In this document: piece after piece, positions 54,206 through 64,000 of the stretch | Numbering within the stretch: the stretch's first letter is position 1 | How the letters are laid out: each line of letters starts with the position of its first letter | Notes under the pieces: model-generated | What the model was told of the DNA's origin: nothing | The model's input: the letters and a program-made list of their open reading frames with translations, nothing else | Databases searched by the model: none | Source of the DNA: Channallabes apus | Taxonomy: Eukaryota; Chordata; Actinopteri; Siluriformes; Clariidae | Direction: 5' to 3' | DNA: 64,000 bases | Assembly (NCBI GenBank): GCA_030522415.1 | Contig: CM060113.1 | Span: 2,814,967 to 2,878,966 of the forward strand | Translations under genes and position numbers: made by a program

Positions 54206-55406
54206 TTAAACCTCCACCCTGTCATCTCATCGTATTCATTCCATAAGTGCGCTATACAACCCCAACAACTGACACTTCACATTGTTTCTGAAGCTGGTGA
54301 AGAGTGTATCAGCTGTTTGTCCATCAACTATGATTGTATACCCGGTTCGTTTCACGGCCATATGTTACATGAAAATATTATATATTATATTATTATATTA
54401 ATTAATATTAATTTATATATTTGTCTATTATGGCATGTTATTGTTAAGTTAACACATGTCGAAATAAACGCTATTAAAAGAATTTAGTGCAATGTTTAAT
54501 TTGCATAGAAAGTGCCGTCTTTCTTAACACTGTCATGCAAAAGGAGTCAAAAATCGATTCCAGAGCCACCGATGTCCGCTAATTCAGGACCTTCACTGTA
54601 GACAGCGCCGCGTAACGTCGGACGTAAGAGGCAGCGACTTAAGAAGACTCCTAAGAGACAGTTCGAGAAATACACTTAGAAAAGTTATCACTTAACGTAA
54701 GATATATCTTAAGAGTCTTCTTAGCGCGCGAATAGTGTGCGTTATCGAGAAACCGGGCCCTGGCCTTTAAAAACGCATGTTTGCACTTGCAGCATATGGC
54801 ACTTCCGGTTCCGGCGAGAGTACGCTGTGCGCGTTTGGCTGCCGCTTCTTGCTGGAACATTTCTCGTGTTTCTTTTCTCATGTTTGTGTTTGTTTTCTCT
54901 GTTTGAGGATGTTGTGTGCGTTTTGCTGCGGCTTTTGTTGTTTTGTTCGAACGTTACTTGTTTGTTAGGTTTTGCCGCGTTCTCCTTCCCGTCCATTTTC
55001 TCCTCTCCTCCTCTCAACATCTGGATTGTTTATGGCTCTACTGTTATCTCACTATGGATTATAACTCTAATTGATCGCCCTGCTACATCTCCTTTCCTGG
55101 ACACCTGACTCTGCTGGATTATTGTTTATGACTCTACTGTTGTTCTTTAACTGTGGATTATACTCCGACTGGATTGCCTCTACCCATCGCTAGCTACCTC
55201 CACTTTGCTCTGCTGCTGCCTGTCGGCCTTCGCGCTCCTTCGGGCCTCCTACATAGCTGATGGGTGAGTTTCCACTCCTTCGTCTATCTATCGTGGACAG
55301 TATATCGGATGGTGAGGCACCCCACCGCCATCTGATTTGACTGATAAGGTCCGTATTGCGCTAATCATTCGGCGACAAGAGTGTTGCGGCTCTCCTGCAT
55401 TTTATT

Positions 55407-56740
55407 GTGAGAGAAGTGTGTTCCTCATCTGTCAGTGATGTTGTGCTTTCGCATCTAACCATGTCTCTCACCGCTCGCAAAGTTCCTTTACCTGCCTTGC
55501 TTCGAGTTTTAACACTGGGCTTATTTCTTGGCTGCGTTGTTGTCATGGCACTCAGGTACTCGCTATCTCAACTACGAAGCCTGAATTCACACCCTCGTCT
55601 CGACGCATCTACATACAGCCTCTGCAAGGAACTTGGGATCACTAGATGGCCGTACTACGTTCATCATTCCGGTCGCCACTACTTCTCATCGCGCTGTGTG
55701 ACATCCTCGTCTATTCCTTCTATTTGGTCTAACCGTTCAGATGTACGCTATTCTATGCTGCCGGCCAACCACCGTGGTACCAATTGTACTGCATTAATTA
55801 CGGTTTCTCTGTCTCCATCTGCTCTACAGACACGCAATGATTGTGCGCTTCGTCCTACAGTACATTAGCGCTGTTCAACTGCCGCTCACTTACTAACAAG
55901 GCTACTGTGCTCTCCGCGCTGTTAACTGATAAAGACCTGGAATTCTTGCTGCTTACTGAAACATGGCAAATACCAAATGATTATTTCCACCTAAATCTTC
56001 TCACCCCCTCTGGATACAGCTACCTGACCAAACCCCGTCTGACATCGAGGGGTGGCGGCCTGGCTGCCGTCTATCGTAGTAACATTCCTGTTTAAAACCA
56101 TTGACTTTCAGGCAACTTCAACCTTTGAATATCTGGTTCTCAAAATCTCTGGTACATTTCCTATGATTGCAATTCTCTTGTATCGTCCACCCAAATCAAT
56201 GTAAAATGTTTTCACTGAACTGCATGAACTATTAACCCTTACTTGTGCGATGTCTTCTTCCATAATCTTGATTTCAACATACATGTTAACAAGGATTGTG
56301 CAGACTCCCATGAACTCATGTCTGTTTTTGAATGCTTTAATCTCGTACAGCACATTCATTTTCCTACACATCTAAAAGGTCACACACTGGATTTAATTTG
56401 TACAACTGGTTTACGTAATGTTTCTGTGAATGGATCGCAGATTGGACTTTCTGATCACCTTCTCATTGAACTCAGTTGTGAAATGCCTCTCCCTTACCTC
56501 AGGGTCAAATCAACCATTACTTTTCGTAAAATTACTTCTGTTGATCATTCACTGTTTACTGATTCTGTACAGACACATCTTTCAGATATTACTCAACACA
56601 GCTCTGTTCTTGATATTCTTGACAAATATACTGTAATAACTCTCTTTCTACCGCCCTTAATATTCGCGCCGCACTCAAATGCAGAACCGTACCTTCTACA
56701 CATACAAAACCACTGGTCGTCGCCTGGAACACCTTTATAA
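55407..56740 (+). pseudogene. LINE endonuclease domain, frameshifted
   Basis: A 153-codon frame (55407-55868) covers the N-terminal leader. A second frame (to 56092) carries LALFNCRSLTNKATVLSALL and LLTETWQ, fitting the first catalytic asparagine and glutamate of the endonuclease. Near 56165 LYRPPK appears. A third frame (56243-56740) has LDFNIHV, HTLDLICTTG and LSDHLLIELS, fitting the D-N and S-D-H catalytic motifs, though the usual glycine of GDFN is lost. It nicked target DNA to prime reverse transcription. Now inactive. Confidence 0.75.
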
Positions 56741-56989
56741 GAAATCTGGCTTGACTGTGCATCTTATTGCATACAAGGATCATATTCAGCTATATAAATT
56801 GGCTTTAAATTGGCTCCAGCTATTATTCTACTCTCATCACAAATGCATCTTTCCATCCTAAAACACTGTTTTCTGTGGTTAACAAACTCACTAGCCCTCT
56901 TGTCCCTGTTATGACCAACTCTGTAGATCTCTGTGAGTCATTCTTACATTACTTCCAAATGTATAACTTGTATACATTTTCTCTTTTCA

Positions 56990-58138
56990 ACAGTGTACTC
57001 CCCTATCCACTCAAATGACTTCCCTACGAACTTTGCAACTGGTATTTTTACTGATTTCGATCTTCCAACTCCTGCTCTTATTTCTGAGTTGCTCAGTAAA
57101 GTCAATCCTTCTTTCTGTCACCTTGATCCTGCCCCTACGTCCCTGCTCAAATACTCTGCACCTGTTATTTCACGGCCTATTTCACTGCTCATTTCTAAAA
57201 TCTTGAACACTGGTGTTGTTCCTCTTGAATTAAAAACTGCAGCTGTCACACCAGTCTTAAAGAAACCTGGCCTTGACCCGGCTGGTATGGCCAACTACTG
57301 ACCAATTTCAAATATTCCGCTACTCTCAAAAATACTTGAAAAAGTTGTTGCTGTTCAACTACAGTCCTACTTGTCATCTCACAATCTGTATGAATGCTTC
57401 CAATCCGGAGGTGTCCTTCAAGCTTGGACAATTCAATTCGTCCTCACCACAGTACAGAGACAGCACTTCTTAAGATTGTCAATGACCTTCTTATGGCCTC
57501 TGAAGCTGGCTCTGTTAGCATTTTGATTCTGTTAGATTTTTCTTCTGCATTTGATACTATCTCTCACAGTATTCTCATTTCACGACTCTCTGCTCTTGGT
57601 ATTTCTGGAACTGCCTTATCCTGGTTCGCTTCTTATCTGTCCAACCGTCAACACTATATTACTATCCGCCAGTCTAAATCTTCTACCGCTCCTGTTTCTC
57701 ATGGTGTTCCGCAGGGTTCTGTTCTTGGCCCACTACTGTTCATCATCTACATGGTTCCTCTAGGTAAAATCATCCGCCGCCATGGTTTCAATTTCCACTG
57801 TTATGCAGACGACACTCAACTCTATATCAGTTTTCGACACTACCATCCCTTTTCCCACTAACTCTGTTTCAGCTTGTGTTGATGACATAAATGCTTGTAT
57901 GACCAGTAACCTTCTCAAGCTCAATACTGATAAAACAGACTACTTACTCGTTGGTTCACCTAAAGTCATTGCTTCTTTCAGTACTGATACTGTTAACATT
58001 TCTGGGACCTTGGTTAGACCTTCCACCACCGTAAAAAACCTGGGTATAACTTTTGACTCCCATCTTTCCTTTCTACCTCACATTTCTTCACTTACTAAAT
58101 CTGCCTTCTATCACCTCCACCTCTACGGCCCTTCTTAG
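56990..58138 (+). pseudogene. LINE reverse transcriptase domain, frameshifted
   Basis: Segments in order: FCHLDPAPTSLLKY and GVVPLELKTAAVTPVLKKPG (56990-57300), PISNIPLLSKILEKVV after a TGA that replaces an arginine codon, TETALLKIVNDLLMAS and ILILLDFSSAFDTISHSIL (motif A), HGVPQGSVLGPLLFIIYM (motif B), and CYADDTQLYISF with the YADD active site near 57800. The next frame holds LLKLNTDKTDYLLVGSP and VKNLGITFDSHLSF up to 58138. The core enzyme motifs are intact, but at least three frame breaks exist. Confidence 0.82.
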
Positions 58139-58817
58139 CCATCAAGGATGCTGACACACTGGTTCACGCTTTCATTAATTCTCGACTCGACTACTGTAAT
58201 TCTCTTTTTTATGGTCTACCAAATACAACATTAAATAAGCTCCAATACATTCAGAACTCTGCTGCTAGGGTCCTCACTTATTCAAAGAAATCCTCACACA
58301 TCACTTCCATCCTACACAAATTTCATTGGCTACCTGTTCACTCCCGCATTCAATACAAGATTCTCCTTATCACCTTCAAAGCATCATATATTATATATTA
58401 TAATAGATTATTATAGATTATATATCATAATCATCATATATTTCTGATCTTATTCATTCTTACTCCCCTATTCGCACACTCCGATCTGCAGATGATGGTC
58501 TACTGTTAATTTCTTGCCACAGATTAGCATCATTTGGAGGATGAGCATTTAGTATTTTTGCCCCTAAACTCTGGAATTCTATTCCCAAACACATCCGTGA
58601 TCTTTCTTCACTACAGGATTTCAAAACCCACTTTGAAACATATCTTTTCTCTTCCTGTTTTCCCAATCTTTGAATATGTGTTTAGCTAAATTCTACCGGT
58701 TTTCATGTTTATCTGTATTTTGTTTTGTTGTCTTTCAGATGTCTCTTTCTATGTGTAAACATTTTTGTTATTGTAAAGCGGACTTGAGTCTCTTGAAAGG
58801 CGCTATATAAAATAAAC

Positions 58818-58855
<38 letters not shown>

Positions 58856-58859
58856 TCAG

Positions 58860-59035
58860 AAAAGGGATCCTGCAACTTCCCGCGGGTGAAAATGTCCTTC
58901 ATTACCTGTCGGGGGCAGTCGTGTTTCAGTCTGAAGCATTGTGTACTGAAGCCGAAAAATGTGTTATGTCTCATAGGCGCCCATTGACAGCAAGCGACAG
59001 AGCTCATAAACATGTCAAGCTCAAACTGATATGTT
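58860..59035. other. Spacer between LINE and SINE
   Basis: Short unique sequence; nothing recognised. Confidence 0.4.
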
Positions 59036-59402
59036 CATTCATTCATTCATTTTCTATACCGCTTAATCCTGTGTTCAGGGTCGCGGGGGACCTGGAGCCT
59101 ATCCCAGGAGACTTCTGGCACTAGGCGGGGTACACCCTGGACAGCGTGCCAATCCATCGCAGGGCACACACATACACACACTCACACACCCAATCACACA
59201 CTACGGGCAATTTAGAAACGCCAATTAGCCTAACCTGCATATCTTTGGACTGTGGGAGGAAACCGGCGTACCCGGATGAAACCCACCAAGCACGGGGAGA
59301 ACATGCAAACTCCATGCACACAGAGACGGGAATCGAGCCTGGCCGGGGAATCGAACCCAGACCCTGGAGGTGCAAGGCGACAGTGCTAACCACTACATCA
59401 CA
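59036..59402 (-). mobile_element. DANA/mermaid-like SINE, near full length
   Basis: The best match to the copy at 1556, in opposite orientation. The tail (CATTCATTCATTCATTTTCT) is at the left. The head end on the right is truncated by about 15 bases at GTGCTAACCACTACATCACA. The two copies are nearly identical over the core, so they are young. Confidence 0.87.
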
Positions 59403-59403
59403 C

Positions 59404-59600
59404 AATTTATTCTTAAATTACTTAAATGTAATTATTCTTTTTTCTCTCCTTCAATGATGGTACTTCTTTGACTGTATAATTATTATCATTAGTAGTAGTT
59501 CTCCGAATTTATTATTATTGTTATTATTATTATTATAATTCTAATGCACCCGCGCGTGTGTGCAAAAAGACTACAAAGATTTATGCGCTATAAAGATACA
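59404..59600. other. AT-rich spacer with ATT repeat
   Basis: ATT-type repeat at about 59510-59535. Sequence around 59545-59595 (CACCCGCGCG, TTATGCGCTA) recurs at 59690-59800. Confidence 0.45.
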
Positions 59601-59603
59601 CGG

Positions 59604-59674
59604 GCACTGGTGGCTCAGTGGTAGGTAATTCGCCTGCCATGCGGAAGGCCCGGGTTCGATTCCCAGCCAGTGCC
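59604..59674 (+). tRNA. tRNA-Gly(GCC)-like sequence, probable pseudogene
   Basis: 71 bases, the length of vertebrate tRNA-Gly-GCC. The acceptor GCACTGG pairs fully with CCAGTGC. The anticodon arm TTCGC-CTGCCAT-GCGGA carries GCC. The T arm CCGGG-TTCGATT-CCCAG has one mismatch. The D arm (GCTC against GGTA) pairs poorly, and no TTTT terminator follows within the next bases. The A and B box regions are preserved. It may be a decayed tRNA gene or a tRNA-Gly-headed retroposon without body. Confidence 0.5.
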
Positions 59675-59679
59675 CAAAG

Positions 59680-60690
59680 TGCCGGTATTATGCGCTAAAA
59701 TGCACCCTACATAATCGCTATAAAATATTATATTAGAAAATAAATTCATAGGTTTATTATTATCATCAAATATGATATTACTATTATAATGAACCCGCGC
59801 GTTCTTAACGGCCACATCTGTATCTTCATTTGTTCACAGGTTATCTTTCAATCTTTCAGAGAAATTGTGTAGGTCTTCCAAGGGAAATCTCAGTATAACA
59901 GGAAGCATGAGCTGAGAAACAGAGATCTCAGTAAAGAGGAAACGGGCAGAATTCTGGACCAGTCTGCAGAATCTCTGTGACCTCTGCTCGACCCTACTTG
60001 AGAAGCACAGTGTCTTAGAGGAACAAGAGAGCTACAGTATAAGTGACTGAGGAAATGACGCTTCAGACTAAGCAAGCAAGAAAAACAAATAAAATTTGCA
60101 TGATCGTCTTAAGCACCGAACAAAAGTCCTGTTTTTTTAAGTATTATTTCAATATTGAAATTATTTTTTCACATTTCTAACAGCAAAAATACCATATTAT
60201 TTTTACTGGGTTTTTTTCTGTTTTTGTAAATTACGCACAACTTTATGTAAAATTACAAAAATACATTGTAATTAAATATGAAAATCATTAGATAAAGGTT
60301 AATGTCCAAACTAAAAATTTTATATTTTGAGGTACATAATATTAGTTTTAAAATACTTTGACATTCAAGTTTTAGACATTTTTTTATGACTTTTAAAAAG
60401 ATTATCCACAGGAAGTGGCACAGGTAAGGCAGCAGAAGCTCCACACTTACATGTAGTCTATAGTATCTGCTTTAATGCCTTGTAGAGAATGTAGGAGACT
60501 GATACCCAGTGCAGCACCCATATGCACGTTGTAAACGTGTTTTGATGACATTTGTTATAAAATATCACCATGGCAATCTAGCCATCGGCTTTCTTAATGC
60601 AGGCCTGAATATTATGAATATTATAATTTGCTTGTCTGAGGGGAACTATGGTGTTATTTTTGTACCAAAAACATTTGCGAAAACTCTGCG
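59680..60690. other. No gene recognised
   Basis: AT-rich. Open frames (for example 60509-60814) do not resemble any protein known to me. Confidence 0.4.
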
Positions 60691-60699
60691 AGCTCCCTG

Positions 60700-60900
60700 C
60701 GCTAACTGTCACAGCCAATCAGAAGCTGGAGGCGGGAACATTCTAATCCCGTTAGATCTGATGCGAAATACGTCTGAGTTTATTGATCAGGTATCAGACA
60801 CAGATGTAACGTGATATGAACCAGCCAATGGGAAACAGGCGTCCTTCAAATGTTTCGCGCTTGCAGAGGTGGTCCGACTCTGGAGCCGGTAAACGTTTCT
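60700..60900 (+). promoter_or_regulatory. Promoter-like block of cell-cycle type
   Basis: CCAAT boxes occur in AGCCAATCAG (60713-60722) and AGCCAATGGG (60823-60832), both in forward orientation. E2F consensus sites are GGCGGGAA (60731-60738) and TTTCGCGC (60853-60860). TTCAAA at 60845-60850 is a reversed CHR element (TTTGAA) a few bases from the second E2F site, close to the CDE/CHR spacing of late cell-cycle promoters. GCCGGTAAACG at about 60885 could be a first-exon splice donor. NF-Y, E2F and CHR are known partners in S and G2/M genes. That this is an active promoter is inference. Confidence 0.45.
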
Positions 60901-61022
60901 TAACGTTCTTTACGTCTGTAAATTCAGAGAAGTGAAGACACGTTAGTGAGCTACAGGTGAGGAGGAAAGCAGTCTCTGAAGGACAGAGGAGAAGACAGTG
61001 GAAGAAAAAAAATACCTGCAAG

Positions 61023-62001
61023 TGTCACATTCTGCTATGATGTTGGACTGTGGGCTTGGTGTTGAGGCATAGATGCAGAGGGGATGCAGTGAAACACAAA
61101 GAGTCTTTAATAACAAAATGCAAACATGAACAAAACATGAACTAAGGAAGTTGGCTTAAGCTTGGAGCATAAGAAACAGAACTAATAAACACTTAGACAT
61201 CAGACTAGGGGTTACATACATTGATACACAATACAGACATGGGATACAAACTGGACAAGACAAGACACACGAAACAGCCTAACGGACTAAACATTAGGGA
61301 CTGTGCATGCAAGGGATAAACAAACACGAGACAGGCTTGGCTAGGTCTACTGGCTGTGCTGCACATTAGCTGCTAAGCTAGCTCATAGCTAATCAGACTA
61401 ATGGCTAAACAGGCCAGTAGCCTGAGACCCAAGGGAATGAACAGACAAGGTACACAGCAGACTAGGTATGAAACAGACTAAGAACTCTAAAGGTTAGTGG
61501 CTAAAGATGTTAGTACCTAAACAGACTAAGAGCTAATCAGACAAGGAGACTAGACAGACTCAAAGACAAGACAGACTAAGATCTAAACATGTTAGTATCA
61601 CCCTCATTAGTATTTAAACAGACTTCTAGCTAAACATGCAATGGGGGTTACTTACACAAAAGGGTAAGCACAAAAGGCTAATTCTCCTAGAGGCTAATCC
61701 TGCTAGGAGACACAGAGACAAAGAGACATAAACTAAATCAAAGCAAATACAAACTTAAAGAGCTCCAGAAACTAAATGCCAACTATAATCAAACCAAACT
61801 AAAACAAGGAAACAAAACCCACATAACAGAAATTAATGCTCGACCCTGTTTCCCAGAACAAACAGGTATTTATAACAATGCTAATGAGCCTCCTCAGTTC
61901 AGGTGAGCATCCATGTCACCTGACTGAGGAGGCTTCTGGGAAACTGAATCTAGGAACAAAAACTACAAACAAACACTGCCCTCTAATGGGCAACCCTCAC
62001 A
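61023..62001 (-). mobile_element. Solo LTR, 979 bp
   Basis: TGTCACATTC at the left and CAACCCTCACA at the right give TG...CA ends. A perfect 5-bp duplication GCAAG flanks it (61018-61022 and 62002-62006). On the minus strand TTATAAATACC lies in the first 150 bases and ATTAAAGACTC near the end, consistent with promoter and polyadenylation signals of a leftward LTR. The centre has runs of short near-repeats (CAGACTAAGA, GCTAATCAGAC). No internal element remains. Confidence 0.8.
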
Positions 62002-62006
62002 GCAAG

Positions 62007-62714
62007 CTCAAGAGACAATGACGGTAAGAGATTTTTTATTGTTATTTTAATTCTTATTGTTGTTGCTTTAAAAAAAAGCTCATTTATTACTCATTTATTA
62101 ATACTGCCACGTTCGTCTATCACAAATCTCAGGCGCGTCTCAGGTTCCGTTAACATTACTCTGCTATGTGACGACTGAGAAGCTGTGAATTCACTTCCAC
62201 CTATAAAGGTAAAGGAGTCAGATGAACAGGGAGGGTGAGCGAGCTCTTTAAGAGCGTGCGCATTAAGAATTTCGAGAGAGAGCCAGTGTGTGTACTGTAC
62301 TCTCAAACCTAACGGCAGTATACTGTAAGTATTAGTGTCTGACACTGTCAGTCTGACGGGGTCAGAGATGACTTATGTTACATTAACAGCTGCTTTTACT
62401 CTCCAAAATGTAAACTTCCACAAACATTGTGTATGAATTTGTACTTTTAAACATCTCATTCCATTCACTGAATTAAAAACAATACTTCAGTCAAAATAAA
62501 TGTTTATTTATGTAAATATTCTCACATACTGTGTATAATACAGTAAATACTGTATATTGACACATCTTGTTCTAATTCTATAGAGATCAATATGTTGAAA
62601 ACGTATATGGTACAGTACATAGGCAGTGTAGCCGCCTGCTTCTGTCTGATATTAACATTAATATATTCCAGCTCTGATTATTGCCAGTGATAATGAAACT
62701 TGCTTACATTTTTA
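62007..62714. other. No coding feature recognised
   Basis: Unique sequence between the solo LTR and the candidate exon. It would be intronic if the transcription-unit model is right. Confidence 0.35.
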
Positions 62715-62715
62715 G

Positions 62716-62772
62716 ATCAAACATTTGCCATGGGAGAAGAGGCATCTAGTAGAGAGACAAAGTCCTTCACTA
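62716..62772 (+). other. Candidate exon with start codon
   Basis: Preceded by CTTGCTTACATTTTTAG (3' splice site) and followed by GTAAGT at 62773 (near-consensus 5' splice site). The ATG at 62730 is in good context (TTTGCCATGGG) and reads MGEEASSRETKSFT up to the donor. An alternative donor (CAGGTACTT at 62803) would extend the frame by ten codons. Distance and order suit the promoter-like block upstream. The protein is not recognised, and the transcript may be non-coding or have other exons. Confidence 0.35.
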
Positions 62773-63221
62773 GTAAGTATGGAGTGCAATTTAAGACTAC
62801 AGGTACTTTGAATCTTTTCATGGTGATTTAAAAGTTAACTCCTTCAACCTTGGATTATTTAGAGTCCTTTTTTTTTTTACTGTGTAGAGATCCGTTCCGT
62901 ACTGTCTCACTTATAACGTTTAAGAGCCTGTCAGTGGTGAAAATAAGTTGTTTACACTGATATACTGTACATGCTTGTCCTGTTAGATTGAATTGCATAG
63001 CATTTTTTGCTGGTTGTAGAGTTCAAACGTGATACTGGACTGATTACGATTATGTTCTCTCATACAAAAAAAGGTCCCCAGTTGAATAGTTCTTGAGTGT
63101 AATATATCTAGTATTAAATATGATTTCGAGTACTCGGTTAATCTGCTTCTCTTTCTCTTTTGAATCTAAGATCTGAATGTGTTCTTTTCTTCTCTCTTCC
63201 AATCCACCCTAATGCACCAAG

Positions 63222-63410
63222 GATCCAGTTGTTTACTGCGTGTTTGGAAGACGATCTTTCCTGGATACACTGGACCGTCCATTGTGCCATTTTGTTATGT
63301 TTTACATTTGACTTACTTGCACTAAGGCATTAGGATTCTGAACTAAAAGATAAAGTTATTTGTACACATACATTATATAAGAAGGAATCACATTTGTAAT
63401 AAAGTTTCCA
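63222..63410 (+). other. Candidate terminal exon with poly(A) signal
   Basis: A pyrimidine-rich tract (TTCTTTTCTTCTCTCTTCC) ends in CACCAAG at 63221, a plausible 3' splice site; another candidate is CTAAG at about 63170. An AATAAA at 63399-63404 is followed by a GT-rich stretch near 63450. No frame in the segment resembles a known protein. Confidence 0.3.
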
Positions 63411-63839
63411 ATCCAACTTTAATTGGTACATTGGGAATCTTGTTTAAAAATTGTTCGTTTGTTCATAGGATTTTAGTCACGTTTGTGAGAGAGAATGTTC
63501 CACTGTTTTAGCACAATAGCCTAAATATTTCATTTTGTTTTTCATTTTAGGATTTTACTGTAATGCTATAAAACTGAACCTTTTTGTGGTATTCTGCATC
63601 ATACTTGTACTATACTGTGTCACAGTTCTACAGGCAATTTTACAAACATTGTAATCTTGAGTTTGTGTTAACACTTTATGGAATATCTGTGTCCATATGA
63701 ATTTATGAAAAAATTGTGAAATAACCTGTATTTAAAGGTGTTTGATCTTCAATTTAGGAAAGATCTGTAAAATAACAGTGTTCCCCTGCTAAATGTCTAA
63801 TGCTTTTGCTTTATTTAAGGTGTTTGATTGTAATAATTT

Positions 63840-63865
63840 TGGAAATAAATGTAAAATAAAATCAT
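63840..63865 (+). terminator. Tandem AATAAA polyadenylation signals
   Basis: AATAAA at 63844-63849 and 63855-63860 with GT-rich TCTGTGCTGTTTT about 25 bases on. Could be the distal polyadenylation site of the putative unit, or a chance occurrence in AT-rich DNA. Confidence 0.35.
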
Positions 63866-64000
63866 TTTGCTGCTACTCATCTGTGCTGTTTTAATGAAGG
63901 TTAAAGGTTAAGAATCGTATAAATCTGGGCAAAATCTGTAAAAAAAACGTTTTTTATCTGCTAGACGTCTGGTGCTGTTAGTTTAATGAATCTGTTTAAT

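Larger units (their letters stand above)
52817..54759. mobile_element. DNA transposon with 3-bp duplication, non-autonomous
   Basis: Inverted ends GGCCCGGTTTCTCG and CGAGAAACCGGGCC, with a CTG duplication on both sides (52814-52816 and 54760-54762). Subterminal sequence on each side is rich in CTTAAG/TCTTAAG-like steps that also pair. A 3-bp duplication fits PIF/Harbinger, although that superfamily prefers TAA/TTA. No transposase is recognised. A smaller element is nested at 53724. Confidence 0.7.
54764..58855 (+). mobile_element. L2-like LINE, near full length, decayed
   Basis: A GC-richer 5' region (CACTTCCGGTTCCGGCGAGA onwards) leads into remnants of one long reading frame with apurinic-type endonuclease, reverse transcriptase and a C-terminal region (RLDYCNSLFYGLP, IQNSAARVLT, HWLPVHSRIQYKIL). 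It ends GGCGCTATATAAAATAAAC followed by an ATT repeat (58818-58855) as tail. The motifs and tail fit the L2/CR1 group. Many frameshifts and stops. An AT-rich insertion lies at about 58385-58440. The left end abuts the transposon ending at 54759. Confidence 0.8.

Noticed and set aside
60509..60814. 101-codon frame overlapping the promoter-like block
   Set aside because: No recognisable content, and it crosses CCAAT and E2F motifs, which fits regulatory DNA better.

Overview
This window looks like intergenic or intronic DNA from a teleost fish. It is AT-rich and contains no intact, recognisable host protein-coding gene. It is dominated by fish-type transposable elements: DANA/mermaid-like tRNA-derived SINEs, Tc1/mariner elements with TA target duplications, hAT-like non-autonomous elements with 8-bp target duplications, two DIRS1-like tyrosine-recombinase retrotransposons, a Ty3/gypsy-type LTR element, an L2-like LINE, solo LTRs, and many CA, ACAT, ATT and AATTT microsatellites. 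An otophysan fish such as a catfish would fit, but that is an inference from repeat content; no species marker was seen.

Layout. 1-6.3 kb: SINEs, a small inverted-repeat element split by a SINE, and a 260-bp duplicated block. 6.36-11.40 kb: a DIRS1-like element on the minus strand with inverted terminal repeats, an internal complementary region, and gag, RT/RNase H/methyltransferase-like and tyrosine recombinase genes, all mildly broken. 11.4-20.3 kb: SINEs, Tc1 remnants and a 1.75-kb hAT-like element holding a minisatellite of about 25 units. 20.3-37.7 kb: microsatellites, a 365-bp solo LTR with a perfect 5-bp duplication, a second hAT-like element, a 204-bp MITE, a tiny head-to-head telomere-like tract, Tc1 fragments, and two splice-flanked open segments (21.24 and 23.70 kb) that could be host exons.

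38.0-48.5 kb is the most structured region, a four-level nest. A decayed DIRS1-like element (plus strand) holds a DD37E Tc1/mariner element, which holds a pol-less gypsy LTR element, whose 3' LTR holds a DD34E Tc1-like element. Target-site duplications at three of the boundaries fix the order of insertion. Beside the gypsy 3' LTR lies a complex local duplication carrying a 194-bp piece of gag.

48.5-64 kb: a tRNA-derived SINE, a short Tc1-like element, a 1.94-kb terminal-inverted-repeat element with a smaller Harbinger-like MITE nested inside it, an L2-like LINE that starts almost at its edge, a full SINE, a tRNA-Gly-like sequence, and then a promoter-like block (two CCAAT boxes, two E2F consensus sites, one CHR-like motif) at 60.7-60.9 kb. 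That block is followed by a 979-bp solo LTR with a perfect GCAAG duplication, a small splice-flanked exon beginning with an ATG in good context, and polyadenylation signals near 63.40 and 63.85 kb. Together these suggest a short host transcription unit at the right end whose putative first intron took in the LTR element.
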